Below, piece after piece: positions 7,410-18,925 of a stretch of 64,000 nucleotides of DNA. The position numbers and the translations under genes are program-made. Position 1 is the stretch's first letter. Each line of letters begins with the position of its first letter. Below the pieces are notes generated by a model that had not been told where the DNA came from, searched no databases, and saw nothing but the letters and a program-made list of their open reading frames with translations. Source of the stretch: Hymenobacter norwichensis DSM 15439 (lineage in GTDB: Bacteria; Bacteroidota; Bacteroidia; Cytophagales; Hymenobacteraceae); assembly GCF_000420705.1 (NCBI RefSeq), contig NZ_ATVL01000008.1:339923-403922 (forward strand). The letters run 5' to 3'.

Positions 7410-8351
7410 ATGAAAGTTACCGTAGTTGGGGCTGGCAACGTGGGCGCTACTTGCGCCGACGTATTAGCCACCCGCGAAATCGCCAACGAAATTGTTCTGG
7501 TTGACATCAAAGAAGGCTTCGCCGAAGGCAAAGCGTTAGATATCTGGCAGAAATCTCCTGTAATCGGGTACGATTCCCGCACAGTAGGTGTCACTGGCGA
7601 CTACAGCCGCACTGCCGACTCGGAGGTAGTGGTTATCACCTCAGGCCTGCCCCGTAAGCCCGGCATGAGCCGCGACGACCTAATTTCAACCAACGCCGGC
7701 ATCGTGAAAACGGTAACGGAGCAAGTGGTAAAGTACTCGCCCAACGCCATTATCATTGTAGTGAGCAACCCGCTCGACGTGATGACCTATCAGGCGCACC
7801 TCACCTCAGGCCTGCCCCGCGAGAAGGTGTTTGGTATGGCCGGCATCCTCGACACCGCCCGTTACCGCGCCTTCCTAGCTGAAGCGCTGAACGTAAGCCC
7901 CAAAGACATTCAGGCCGTACTCATGGGTGGCCACGGCGACACTATGGTACCCCTCCCCCGCTACACCACGGTGGGCGGTATTCCCGTAACCGAGCTGATT
8001 GGCAAAGCCGAGCTAGACGCCATTGTGCAGCGCACAGCTGTTGGCGGTGGTGAACTAGTGAAACTGATGGGCACTTCGGCTTGGTATGCACCAGGCGCCG
8101 CCGCTGCGCAAATGGTAGAAGCCATTGTGCGCGACCAGCGCCGCGTATTCCCCGTGTGCCTAGAGTTGCAAGGCGAATATGGCATCAATGGCGTGTACCT
8201 AGGTGCCCCAGTTATTCTCGGCAAAAACGGCATCGAGAAAGTAATCGAGCTGCAACTCAACGACGAAGAAAAAGCGCTACTGGAAACTTCGCGCGGCCAC
8301 GTAAAAGAAGTGATGGACGCCTTGGATGCCATGGGCAAAGCCTCTACGTAG
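7410..8351 (+). CDS. mdh: Malate dehydrogenase
   Basis: NAD-dependent malate/oxaloacetate interconversion in the TCA cycle. The 313-residue protein is of the LDH-like MDH type common in Bacteroidota: nucleotide-binding VVGAGNVGATCADVL at the N-terminus, the aspartate of VLVDIKEG that favours NAD, SGLPRKPGMSRDDL with the substrate-binding arginines (an R in the 81-87 position is typical of MDH rather than LDH), VVSNPLDVM, and the catalytic histidine in MGGHGDTMVPL. It stands alone: its own spacer lies upstream and a strong terminator 20 bases after the stop. Confidence 0.95.
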   Translation: MKVTVVGAGNVGATCADVLATREIANEIVLVDIKEGFAEGKALDIWQKSPVIGYDSRTVGVTGDYSRTADSEVVVITSGLPRKPGMSRDDLISTNAGIVKTVTEQVVKYSPNAIIIVVSNPLDVMTYQAHLTSGLPREKVFGMAGILDTARYRAFLAEALNVSPKDIQAVLMGGHGDTMVPLPRYTTVGGIPVTELIGKAELDAIVQRTAVGGGELVKLMGTSAWYAPGAAAAQMVEAIVRDQRRVFPVCLELQGEYGINGVYLGAPVILGKNGIEKVIELQLNDEEKALLETSRGHVKEVMDALDAMGKAST

Positions 8352-8371
8352 TTCCGAGTTCTAACCCAAAT

Positions 8372-8409
8372 AAAAAAGGCCACTCTGCGTATGCGGAGTG
8401 GCCTTTTTA
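8372..8409 (+). terminator. Rho-independent terminator after mdh
   Basis: Perfect 8-bp stem GGCCACTC/GAGTGGCC (8378-8385 with 8396-8403), flanked by A6 and T5. It works in both directions and separates mdh from the minus-strand rhomboid genes. Confidence 0.9.
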
Positions 8410-8484
8410 GCTGAAGATGATGCAACGCAAAGTGAAGCGCCACCGAAATCCGGGCAAGCCGGCTAATCTGTAAAATTCGCGTTC

Positions 8485-9366
8485 CTATTTCTGGCTGGCG
8501 CGGAATAGCTTTTGCTTTTCGTCTTTGGACAAGCTTTCGTAGCCGGAGCGGGAAATCTTATCCAGAATTGTGTCAATGTCGTTCTGCTCGGGCTTGGGCA
8601 TAGCGCCTTTTTTTGGAGCCGGAGCGCTGCCGCCCCGGTGCGTTACCCGCAGGCGTGGCCGTCCCGAAAGCAGCCCGCCCACCCAGTCGCCGATGGCTTG
8701 CACGGGGGTGCCCAGGTCGCGGCCAGCCTGGAGCTGCTTAATGTATAGAAAACCAAGCAAGGCACCACCTAAGTGAGCAATTTCGCCACCAGCGTTGCCC
8801 TTATCGAGGCTGGCCACCGAAACCAACACTACCACGGCTGCTATGTACTTGATTTTGACTGGCCCAATCAGAATGATGCTGAACGTGTAATCGGGTAGAA
8901 GCGTAGCAGCAGCCACAATGATAGCAATAACGCTAGCCGACGCCCCGTATAGGATTGATGGGCGGCTCTGGAAAACCGGTATCAGATTGAAGGCCAGCAA
9001 GTAAAACAGCACCCCAGCCAGCGCGCCCAGCACATAGATGCTTACCAGCTTTCGGTCGCCGAGGTATTCGCGCACCAGCGAGCCGAACCAGTACAGGTTC
9101 AACAGGTTGAACAGAATATGGAAGAATCCGATGTGGGTGAAGCTGTACGTTAGCAGCGTCCAGGGGCGGGTGAGCAGGCGCATGGGCTCCGACGGTACTG
9201 CCAGCCACTCCAGCACGAGGCCGTGGTTGCTAGAGCCGGTGCTCACGAACATAACCGCCCCAAACAGAATCAGTGCCACGAACACCAGCGCGTTAATCAA
9301 CAGCAGTTGATTCAGCGCATTGTCGCGGCGGCTGAAGGCAGTGCGAATGTCATCAATAAAACTCAT
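8485..9366 (-). CDS. Rhomboid family intramembrane serine protease with C-terminal DUF6576-like tail
   Basis: A 293-residue polytopic membrane protease. It shows six likely membrane segments, the HxxxN motif HILFN (83-87) in TM2, the catalytic serine in GASAS (Ser143) and the catalytic histidine in IAHLGG (His198). The serine motif reads GASA rather than the commonest GxSG, which is tolerated in the family. After the membrane part comes a basic linker and a short helical tail (IDTILDKISRSGYESLSKDEKQKLFRAS) typical of a Bacteroidota rhomboid subgroup. It follows a second rhomboid gene and mutL on the same strand, a conserved trio. Substrate unknown. Confidence 0.88.
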   Translation of the reverse strand: MSFIDDIRTAFSRRDNALNQLLLINALVFVALILFGAVMFVSTGSSNHGLVLEWLAVPSEPMRLLTRPWTLLTYSFTHIGFFHILFNLLNLYWFGSLVREYLGDRKLVSIYVLGALAGVLFYLLAFNLIPVFQSRPSILYGASASVIAIIVAAATLLPDYTFSIILIGPVKIKYIAAVVVLVSVASLDKGNAGGEIAHLGGALLGFLYIKQLQAGRDLGTPVQAIGDWVGGLLSGRPRLRVTHRGGSAPAPKKGAMPKPEQNDIDTILDKISRSGYESLSKDEKQKLFRASQK

Positions 9367-9473
9367 GGGGAGAGAAGCTTAAGACAGAAAACGGGAGGCC
9401 GGAAGCCAGGCAGAAGCCTCGCCTGGGAAGCGCTGCATCTTAGCAGACAGGCACCTGAACTATGGCTCCTACC

Positions 9474-10271
9474 TCAACCATAATGCGTGCCATTCCGTTG
9501 CCAGATTTTTAACACGATAAAGCCAATCAACATTCCGCCCAAATGCGCGAAGTGCGCCACATTGTCGCCGGGCACGGGGTGTATGCCTTGGTACAGTTCG
9601 TAGGCCGTGTAGAGCAGCACAAACAGCCAGGCCTTAATGGGTATCGGAATCGGAAAAATGATGAGGGTGCTTTGCGGAAACAAGTAGCCAAACGCAAATA
9701 GCACCCCAAACAACGCCCCTGATGCCCCTAGCATACCGGCCATCGGGCTGTTCAACGACTGATCATAAATGGCATCTACCGTTTCAGTGGCCATCGACAC
9801 CAGCTTGGGGTCGTTGGGGGTACGCTGCAACTGGGCGGCCACTTGCTGATACGATTCGCCGGCATTAGGCAGATAGTCGCGGAAATAGTCGGCGAAGGCA
9901 ATACCCGACGGCTCCTGATGAAAGGCTATGCGGTCCACGTTCATTTCGTGCAGTTCGTAGTACCGCACGCCTTGGTAAAGCACGCCCGCCCCAATGCCGC
10001 AAATCAGCCAATACGTCAGGAAACGTTTCGGACCCCACACGTCTTCCAGCGAAGCGCCAATGAAAACCAGCCCTAGCATGTTGGAAATGAGGTGCCCGAT
10101 GCTGCCGTGCATGAACATATAAGTCACGAACTGCCAGGGCTTAAAGTACACCGAGCCCAGCGGGTAAAGCGCCCCTAGCACCGTGGTAATGGCGCCGAAC
10201 TGGCTTTGCAGAAAGTACACCGCCACATTGATGATGAGCAGAACGCGGACGGTGGGAGTAAGTCGGAACAT
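9474..10271 (-). CDS. Rhomboid family intramembrane serine protease
   Basis: A 265-residue protein from ATG 10271, chosen because MFRLTPTVRVLLIINVAVYF is a normal first membrane segment. The 32 extra residues of an earlier start look non-coding. Catalytic features are HLISN (60-64), the serine in LGASGALFG (Ser184) and the histidine in FAHLGG (His243). Between the third and fourth membrane segments is a soluble insert of about 70 residues (roughly 105-175), longer than in most rhomboids, that could gate or select substrate. It sits between mutL and the other rhomboid gene, with about 105 bases to the latter. Confidence 0.88.
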   Translation of the reverse strand: MFRLTPTVRVLLIINVAVYFLQSQFGAITTVLGALYPLGSVYFKPWQFVTYMFMHGSIGHLISNMLGLVFIGASLEDVWGPKRFLTYWLICGIGAGVLYQGVRYYELHEMNVDRIAFHQEPSGIAFADYFRDYLPNAGESYQQVAAQLQRTPNDPKLVSMATETVDAIYDQSLNSPMAGMLGASGALFGVLFAFGYLFPQSTLIIFPIPIPIKAWLFVLLYTAYELYQGIHPVPGDNVAHFAHLGGMLIGFIVLKIWQRNGTHYG

Positions 10272-10442
10272 GAAGCGTGAAGTTGCGCTAGTGGAAGAGG
10301 GCGAAAAGGTAATCTGCCATACGCTGAACAGGAAGATTTCGACGCGCTGACAGGCGGCCGGCTGCAAACTTGCGCGTTTCTGCGCTATTGCAAGCTCCTG
10401 GTAAGCTGCAAACCACCGAAATACCCGCTTGGTTAGCGCGCC

Positions 10443-12464
10443 TTAACTAGTAAAAAAGGATTGCAGTTGATTCATTTCCAGCATCACCAGCGTGCGGCGA
10501 CCGTCGGGCGTGTAGCCGGGCACTTGGCAGGCAAAGAGCCGGTCTACGAGGGCTGTCATTTCGGTATCGGAGAGGCGAGCAGTGGCGGCGTTGGAGGCCA
10601 CCCGGCGGGCCAGGGCGCGGGCCATCTGTTCGCGGCGTTCCAGCTTCACCGGGCCAGCCGAGTTGCGGAACTGCTCGATAAGGCCTTCGAGCAGCTCTTT
10701 CTCGTCGCGGGCGGGTACGTCGGCCGGGATGCCTTCCACGGCAATGGTGTGCTTGCCGAAATCGGTGAAGCGGAAGCCGAGGGCGCGTAGGGCTTCTTCC
10801 ACTTCGCGCAGTATTGCGAAATCCTGGGGCGAAAACGTGACGGTGCGCGGAAACAACAGCGTTTGGGAAGTACCGGTTTCGCGCTGCAATTCCTGGGCGT
10901 ACTGCTCGTACAGAATCCGCTCCCGGGCAGCCGCCTGGTCAATCAGCATCAGCCCCGATTTCACGGGCACTAACAGATACTGTTGGTGCAGTTGCAGCAC
11001 CTTGCTGCCCACCCCTGCTCCGGCAGCGTCGCGTAAGGGCAGCTGGGGCGTAGGCGGCACGACTTGTACAACGGGCGTAACCGGCAATTGGGTTGCAACG
11101 GGGACCTCAGCCGCCGCCTGCGCCGCTTCCAGAGCCGCCGCCGACGGTACGGGCACGCCAATGGCCGTGGCTTCGCGCTCCACGTCAGGCACGTTCAGTT
11201 GGCTCAACGACTTGTAGAACTCTTCCAGCTCGCGCTTGGCCTGGTCGGTGGGGCGTGGGGGCACCTGCCGCTCGTAAGCATCGGAACGGTTGGTGCTGCC
11301 GGAGTTGCTGCGTGGCTCCCGCGGCGTAGGTTGGGCCGCCGCCGAAGCCGCCGAGGCTAGTGCATCGGGCCGGAAGTTGGCAGCGTCAAACGAGCTTTTC
11401 TGGTCGCCGGAAAGGCGCAGGGGCTGGATGGGCGCAAAGTTCACGTCGCCGTCGAAATCCAGGGACGGGGCCATGTTGTGCAAGCCCAGGCTTTGCTTCA
11501 CGGCAGCGCGCACAATGGCGTAAACCGTTTTCTCGTCCTCGAACTTGATTTCCGTTTTGGTGGGATGCACGTTAATGTCAATGGACTTCGGGTCGAGGTC
11601 CAGAAACAGCACGTAGAACGGGAAAGTATCCTTGGGCAACAGGCCCTCATAAGCCGTCAGCACGGCGTGATTGAGGTAGGCCGAGCGGATGAAGCGGTTG
11701 TTGACAAAGAAGAACTGGTCGCCGCGGCTCTTCTTCGCCGACTCCGGCTTGCCGATAAAGCCCCGCACCGCAATAAAGGGAGTCACTTCTTCGCAGGCGG
11801 CCAGCTGTTCTTTGTAGCCGTTGCCGAGCAAGCTCACAATACGCTGACCTAGCTTGCCGGCTGGCAGGTTGAATACCTCCAGGTCGTTTTGGAACAGCGA
11901 AAAAGCAATCTGCGGGTTAGCCAGCGCAATGTGCTGAAACTCGTCGAGGATGTGCCGCATTTCCACGGCGTTGCTCTTGAGAAAGTTGCGGCGGGCCGGC
12001 ACGTTGAAGAACAAGTTCTTCACGCTGATGCTGGTGCCATCGGGGCAGGCTACGGGTTGCTGGCTGGTAATCTGGGAGCCTTCCACGAGCAGTAGCGTAC
12101 CGGTGTCCTGGTCGCGGGGCTTGGTACGCAACTCCACCTGGGCCACAGCCGCAATGGAAGCCAGCGCCTCGCCTCGGAAGCCGAGGGTACGGATGCGGAA
12201 CAGGTCGTCGGTGGTGCGGATCTTGCTGGTGGCGTGGCGCTCCAGGCTCATGCGGGCATCGGTCGGGCTCATACCGGCGCCGTTGTCCACTACCTGCACT
12301 AGCTGTTTGCCAGCGTCTTTGATAATAAGCTGGACCTGAGTTGCCCCGGCGTCAACGGCGTTTTCCAGCAATTCCTTTACCGCCGAGGCTGGGCGCTGCA
12401 CCACTTCACCGGCCGCAATCTGGTTGGCCAAGTATTCGGGAAGCAGCTGAATTATGTCGGCCAT
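10443..12464 (-). CDS. mutL: DNA mismatch repair protein MutL
   Basis: ATPase that links mismatch recognition by MutS to strand removal. The 673-residue protein has a GHKL ATPase domain: KELLENAVDAG (catalytic Glu31, Asn35), DNGAG (60-64), GFRGEAL (95-101) and the MutL signature. A Pro/Ala-rich linker runs from about 350 to 480, followed by the dimerisation domain (about 485-673). In that domain the endonuclease motif DQHAxxExxxxE reads DQAAARERILYE (509-520), so the metal-binding histidine is alanine. The downstream CPHGRP-type motif reads YTPDGRRT (651-658), and the ACR-type motif also lacks cysteine. This suggests no intrinsic nicking activity, as in E. coli MutL, but strand choice would then need another factor. 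Confidence 0.95.
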   Translation of the reverse strand: MADIIQLLPEYLANQIAAGEVVQRPASAVKELLENAVDAGATQVQLIIKDAGKQLVQVVDNGAGMSPTDARMSLERHATSKIRTTDDLFRIRTLGFRGEALASIAAVAQVELRTKPRDQDTGTLLLVEGSQITSQQPVACPDGTSISVKNLFFNVPARRNFLKSNAVEMRHILDEFQHIALANPQIAFSLFQNDLEVFNLPAGKLGQRIVSLLGNGYKEQLAACEEVTPFIAVRGFIGKPESAKKSRGDQFFFVNNRFIRSAYLNHAVLTAYEGLLPKDTFPFYVLFLDLDPKSIDINVHPTKTEIKFEDEKTVYAIVRAAVKQSLGLHNMAPSLDFDGDVNFAPIQPLRLSGDQKSSFDAANFRPDALASAASAAAQPTPREPRSNSGSTNRSDAYERQVPPRPTDQAKRELEEFYKSLSQLNVPDVEREATAIGVPVPSAAALEAAQAAAEVPVATQLPVTPVVQVVPPTPQLPLRDAAGAGVGSKVLQLHQQYLLVPVKSGLMLIDQAAARERILYEQYAQELQRETGTSQTLLFPRTVTFSPQDFAILREVEEALRALGFRFTDFGKHTIAVEGIPADVPARDEKELLEGLIEQFRNSAGPVKLERREQMARALARRVASNAATARLSDTEMTALVDRLFACQVPGYTPDGRRTLVMLEMNQLQSFFTS

Positions 12465-12782
12465 GCCAAGGAGAGAAAGTAGATACGAAAGTTGAAAATG
12501 AACACGTTAAGCCACTGTAACATTGCATTCCGGCGGCGCTTATGCATCCGACCACCAAAAAATATCCGTAAGTTTGCGGCCAACATTCGTGTGTAAAGCG
12601 CTGCTCGGAACCCCGAAACAACGTTTGGAAAGAAGTTGAACGAAAGGATGCCGCGGACCCGTTATACCGACCGTCGGACTATCCGGCCCGCCCTCCTTTT
12701 CACTCACGGATTCAAGCAAAAGTAGGGCGAATTCCGCTTGCTTTCAACCTTACCTGTCACGCCAGCATTACTACGGGAGCCG
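12465..12782. other. 318-base spacer between divergent mutL and the GH3 fusion gene
   Basis: No credible gene. It contains a plus-strand TAAGTTTG box at 12569-12576, the most likely promoter of the GH3 gene, and would give a leader of about 200 bases. The mutL side shows no clear TAnnTTTG box. No strong hairpin was found. Confidence 0.5.
12569..12576 (+). promoter_or_regulatory. TAnnTTTG -7 box upstream of the GH3/serine-hydrolase gene
   Basis: TAAGTTTG fits the Bacteroidota -7 consensus and points toward the gene at 12783. The -33 element is weak. Confidence 0.4.
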
Positions 12783-15737
<2,955 letters not shown>

Positions 15738-15771
15738 TTTGTTGTTTCACGCTGTCTGTTCCTTGACCTGC

Positions 15772-15817
15772 AATTGGCGGTAAGGCATCCAACCGGGGTG
15801 CTTGCCGCCAATTTTTA
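15772..15817 (+). terminator. Rho-independent terminator after the GH3 fusion gene
   Basis: The arms AATTGGCGGTAAG and TTGCCGCCAATT pair around an inner GCATCC/GGGGTGC stem, followed by a T-rich tail. It lies 34 bases after the stop and 45 bases before bshA, so bshA is probably transcribed separately. Confidence 0.8.
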
Positions 15818-15861
15818 TTTTCAGTGTCCTTGCTCCTGAAGCATCCCCCTCTCCCCCTCTC

Positions 15862-17001
15862 ATGAATATCGGCATCGTCTGTTATCCTACCTTCGGCGGC
15901 TCCGGCGTCGTAGCCACCGAACTCGGTAAAGCCTTGGCCCTGAAGGGTCACCGCGTCCATTTCATCACTTACAGCCAGCCGGTTCGCCTCGATTTCTTCA
16001 ACGAGAACCTGTTTTACCACGAAGTCTACATTCCACCGTATCCGCTGTTCCAGTTTCCGCCCTACGAGCTGGCGCTGGCCAGCAAGATGGTGGACATTGT
16101 GCAGAACGAGAAGCTGGATGTGCTGCACGTGCACTACGCCATTCCGCACGCCTCGGCGGCCTATATGGCTAAGCAGATTCTGATTACCAAAGGCATCCGG
16201 GTGCCGGTCATCACCACCCTGCACGGCACCGACATTACGCTGGTAGGCAAAGATGCCAGCTACGAGCCCGTGGTAACGTTCAGCATCAATCAGTCGGATG
16301 GCGTGACGGCGGTTTCGGCCGATTTGCGCAAGGAAACCTACGAGTACTTCGCCATTGAGAAGGACATTGAGGTGATTCCCAACTTCATTAACCTCGACCG
16401 GTTCAAGAAGCAGGACAAGAGCCACTTCAAGGCCGCCATTGCCCCCGATGGCGAGAAGCTGCTCATCCATACCTCCAACTTTCGCTCGGTAAAGCGCGTG
16501 GAAGACGTCGTGCACATCTTCGACGGGGTACGCAAGCATGTACCGGCCAAGCTCCTGCTGGTCGGTGACGGCCCCGACCGGCCCCGCATCGAGAAAATCT
16601 GCCGTGACCTGGGCTTGACCAGTAATGATGTGCGGTTCTTGGGTAAGCTAGAAGCCGTAGAGGAAGTACTGAGCGTATCGGACTTGTTCTTGATGCCTTC
16701 GGAAAAGGAAAGCTTCGGCTTGGCAGCCCTGGAAGCCATGTCGTGCGAGGTACCGGTTATCAGTACCAACGCCGGCGGTATTCCTGAGCTGAACGAGCAC
16801 GGCATTACGGGTATGGTGAGCAACGTGGGCGACGTAGAAGACATGGTAAAAAACGCCCTCTTCGTGCTGGAAGACGAGAATCTACCCCGATTCAAAGCCG
16901 CCGCCCGCGCCCACGCCGAAACCTTTGCTACCGACAAAATAGTGCCACTCTACGAAGCCTGCTACCAGCGTGCCATCGACGCGCAATTAACGGCGGTGTA
17001 A
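15862..17001 (+). CDS. bshA: N-acetyl-alpha-D-glucosaminyl L-malate synthase (bacillithiol biosynthesis)
   Basis: GT4 glycosyltransferase that joins GlcNAc from UDP-GlcNAc to L-malate, the first step of the thiol bacillithiol. The 379-residue protein starts MNIGIVCYPTFGGSGVVATELG, the characteristic BshA glycine-rich loop, and continues with HVHYAIPHASAAYMAK, TLHGTDITLVGKD and VTAVSADL. The C-terminal Rossmann half carries SNFRSVKRVEDVV, LLVGDGPDR and the EX7E motif EKESFGLAALE near residue 280. ATG 15862 matches the family start; an upstream in-frame ATG at 15802 would add a non-homologous 20 residues. bshB and bshC are not in the window. Confidence 0.93.
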   Translation: MNIGIVCYPTFGGSGVVATELGKALALKGHRVHFITYSQPVRLDFFNENLFYHEVYIPPYPLFQFPPYELALASKMVDIVQNEKLDVLHVHYAIPHASAAYMAKQILITKGIRVPVITTLHGTDITLVGKDASYEPVVTFSINQSDGVTAVSADLRKETYEYFAIEKDIEVIPNFINLDRFKKQDKSHFKAAIAPDGEKLLIHTSNFRSVKRVEDVVHIFDGVRKHVPAKLLLVGDGPDRPRIEKICRDLGLTSNDVRFLGKLEAVEEVLSVSDLFLMPSEKESFGLAALEAMSCEVPVISTNAGGIPELNEHGITGMVSNVGDVEDMVKNALFVLEDENLPRFKAAARAHAETFATDKIVPLYEACYQRAIDAQLTAV

Positions 17002-17028
17002 CTTCAACTATAGCACTGCATTAACATG

Positions 17029-17062
17029 AAAAAGCCCGCCTGAATCATCGGGCGGGCTTTTG
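17029..17062. terminator. Bidirectional terminator between bshA and the deoxyribonucleotidase gene
   Basis: Stem AAAAGCCCGCC/GGCGGGCTTTT around a 10-base loop, with an A/T-rich flank on each side. It serves the convergent genes ending at 17001 (+) and 17073 (-). Confidence 0.88.
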
Positions 17063-17072
17063 TTATCAATCC

Positions 17073-17603
17073 TTATAAGAATATCTCCCCTATTTCCAGC
17101 CAACTATGTACGCGGCGGTAGCGGGTTTCGTGCACGTTGTGCGGCGCGTTGAACAGAATACCCTCGCCCCGGAAATTGTCGAAGTTAAAGGCATTATCGT
17201 CGATGAGGTAGTCAGCGTTCAGGATGCTTTTGTCGCCGCAGAACACGTAGTTACGCCACGGAATAAAGGGAAAGTGCTGTTGCAGCCAGTTGTACTTGTC
17301 GAGAAAGGAGTTCGGAAACTCCATAGCCGCAGTGGCAATGAACAACTCGTAGCGCTGCGCCATTTCGCCTAGTACGCGCTGGCTGTCCGCCATGATAGGC
17401 AAATCCTTGAAAAAGCCGGGCCGGTTAGGGTACTCTCGCAGCGCCGCCTGATGCTCGGGTGCCACTACCTCGTGGGCATTCTTGCCTTGTAGCTGCTCCA
17501 GAGTAATAGTGCTTTGGAAGTCAAGGCCGTACCACTTCTGAAACCGGGCTATGGAATCGGCAATTACCTCATCCATATCTACGGCAATGCGGATTTTCGT
17601 CAT
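17073..17603 (-). CDS. 5'(3')-deoxyribonucleotidase
   Basis: HAD-superfamily phosphatase that removes phosphate from deoxyribonucleoside monophosphates. The 176-residue protein has the motif I pair DMDEVIADS (Asp9, Asp11), a cap domain with GLDFQSTITLEQLQGKNAHE, the motif II/III region FIATAAMEFPNSF and, near the C-terminus, DYLIDDNAFNFDNFRGEG with the metal-binding aspartates. Length and motif order fit the NT5C family (about 170-200 residues). It is convergent with bshA across a shared terminator and is followed upstream by a DUF7935-like gene, with no sign of functional linkage. Confidence 0.9.
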   Translation of the reverse strand: MTKIRIAVDMDEVIADSIARFQKWYGLDFQSTITLEQLQGKNAHEVVAPEHQAALREYPNRPGFFKDLPIMADSQRVLGEMAQRYELFIATAAMEFPNSFLDKYNWLQQHFPFIPWRNYVFCGDKSILNADYLIDDNAFNFDNFRGEGILFNAPHNVHETRYRRVHSWLEIGEIFL

Positions 17604-17681
17604 GGGTGGAGTTATAGCGAGTGGTTGACTTCTAGGCAGTGGAACAGCTTGATAAGCAAGTGAGCTGGCTCTCTGAAAAAT

Positions 17682-18218
17682 CTAGAACAGCCCCGCTGCT
17701 TCCCGCTTCACGGCTATCAAGGCGCGCTCAGTTGGGTCAGCCTCTTCATTGATTAGCGTTTCGAGGATGCGCTTGGCCAGTTCGGTGCCGCGTGCCTGCT
17801 GGGGTTGTGCAAGCCCTTGGTACGACTTATTGATAACGGTCAGGATGTGCTCTTTAGCCGTCTTTACCTCGGCCCAGGTTTCGGGGCTCATGTAAAGCTG
17901 CTGCGACAGATTGTGCTCGTATTCGGCCCGAATTTCTTGAAGTAGCAGGCGGTGATAATCGGGGGCAGTTTGGCCGGCGCTGCCGAGCCGGATAAGCATG
18001 TTATTGGGCGTAATACGCTCTAGCAGCAGCGTAACGCGCTCTAAGGCTTGTAAACGCAGCGGCAACGTGGTTTTAGTGGATTCGAGGCGCAACTCAATCA
18101 GGCGGCGCTGCTGCTCTTTCTCCAAGTATTGCCGAATCAAGTAAAAAATAGATCCGGCCACGATGAGAGCCGGCAAAACAATCTTAAGCAAATCGAAGAG
18201 GTAAGCGGTAGTATCCAT
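17682..18218 (-). CDS. Membrane-anchored conserved hypothetical protein (DUF7935-like)
   Basis: A 178-residue protein with one N-terminal membrane segment (LLKIVLPALIVAGSIFYLI) followed by a long, charged helical domain (YLEKEQQRRLIELRLEST, LRLQALERVTLLLERI, HRLLLQEIRAEYEHNL). The pattern matches a small family common in Bacteroidota with no assigned function; it may act as a membrane-tethered scaffold (inference). A minus-strand TATCTTTG box lies about 140 bases upstream at 18360-18367. The spacing to the deoxyribonucleotidase gene (78 bases) allows co-transcription. Confidence 0.75.
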   Translation of the reverse strand: MDTTAYLFDLLKIVLPALIVAGSIFYLIRQYLEKEQQRRLIELRLESTKTTLPLRLQALERVTLLLERITPNNMLIRLGSAGQTAPDYHRLLLQEIRAEYEHNLSQQLYMSPETWAEVKTAKEHILTVINKSYQGLAQPQQARGTELAKRILETLINEEADPTERALIAVKREAAGLF

Positions 18219-18359
18219 CAGAAGAGGTTACGAACAGAAAGTAAGCAGAAGGGATAAGCAGAAAGCTACGACCCAAAGCCGCCGATGGTTGGGGCCAAAA
18301 AAGGTAGCTTGGGTAGTGTAAGCCCTCTTTCGAGCAAGCTGGCACGATTTTTCTACTGC

Positions 18360-18367
18360 CAAAGATA
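18360..18367 (-). promoter_or_regulatory. TAnnTTTG -7 box upstream of the DUF7935-like gene
   Basis: TATCTTTG on the minus strand in the ~300-base spacer between two divergent genes. It lies about 140 bases before the ATG at 18218. The rest of this spacer shows no credible gene. Confidence 0.4.
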
Positions 18368-18516
18368 CACCGTGAACCCCAGGCACCGCTACACTGTTGT
18401 AGTCAACGAAGGCCTTTTCAAGGATATCAAAGGATACCTCTTGAAATAGTCTAGGCTTCACAATACTGTCTGGCTTTGTATCTTTACGGCCTTACTTCCC
18501 TAAACAAGAACACACT

Positions 18517-18870
18517 ATGGCAACCGCCGTTTCCACCAAACTTGCTCCTATTAGCCTCACGCCCCGTGCGCTGGAAGAGGTTCGGAATATTTTAGTTGAA
18601 AAGAACGTTCCCGGCGAATATGGCCTGCGCGTAGGTGTGCAGGGCGGTGGCTGCTCGGGCATGAGCTATCTGCTCGGCTTCGACAAGCCCAAGGAGCAGG
18701 ACGAAGTTTTCGACCTTGATGGCGTATTGCTCATCATGGATAAGAAGCACGCCATGTACGTGCTGGGTATGGAAGTTGACTTCCAAGACGGCCTCAACGC
18801 CCGCGGCTTCGTCTTCAACAACCCCCAAGCTAAGAGCACCTGCGGCTGCGGCTCTTCGTTCTCGTCGTAA
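18517..18870 (+). CDS. Iron-sulfur cluster assembly protein, HesB/IscA/ErpA family
   Basis: A-type carrier that passes Fe-S clusters to target enzymes. The 117-residue protein has the three conserved cysteines: Cys46 in GGGCSGMS and Cys109/Cys111 in the C-terminal STCGCGSSF. The core ISLTPRALEEVRNIL and GFVFNNPQA are typical. It is a single-gene unit: a TATCTTTA box (18479-18486, one base off the TAnnTTTG consensus) lies about 30 bases before the ATG, and a terminator follows 25 bases after the stop. Whether it is called SufA, IscA or ErpA cannot be decided from sequence alone. Confidence 0.92.
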   Translation: MATAVSTKLAPISLTPRALEEVRNILVEKNVPGEYGLRVGVQGGGCSGMSYLLGFDKPKEQDEVFDLDGVLLIMDKKHAMYVLGMEVDFQDGLNARGFVFNNPQAKSTCGCGSSFSS

Positions 18871-18895
18871 GCAAGCAGTTTTTAGTTATAATTAT

Positions 18896-18925
18896 AAAAG
18901 CTCCGACCTCACGGTCGGAGCTTTT
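18896..18925. terminator. Bidirectional terminator after the IscA-type gene
   Basis: Perfect 13-bp stem AAAAGCTCCGACC/GGTCGGAGCTTTT with a 4-base loop. Its right part overlaps the last codons and stop of the convergent minus-strand gene at 18909. Confidence 0.9.

Noticed and set aside
18228..18461. Possible 77-residue minus-strand gene in the spacer before the IscA-type gene
   Set aside because: No family, low-complexity start, and it overlaps a TATCTTTG box. The hydrophobic end is not convincing as a signal or membrane anchor.
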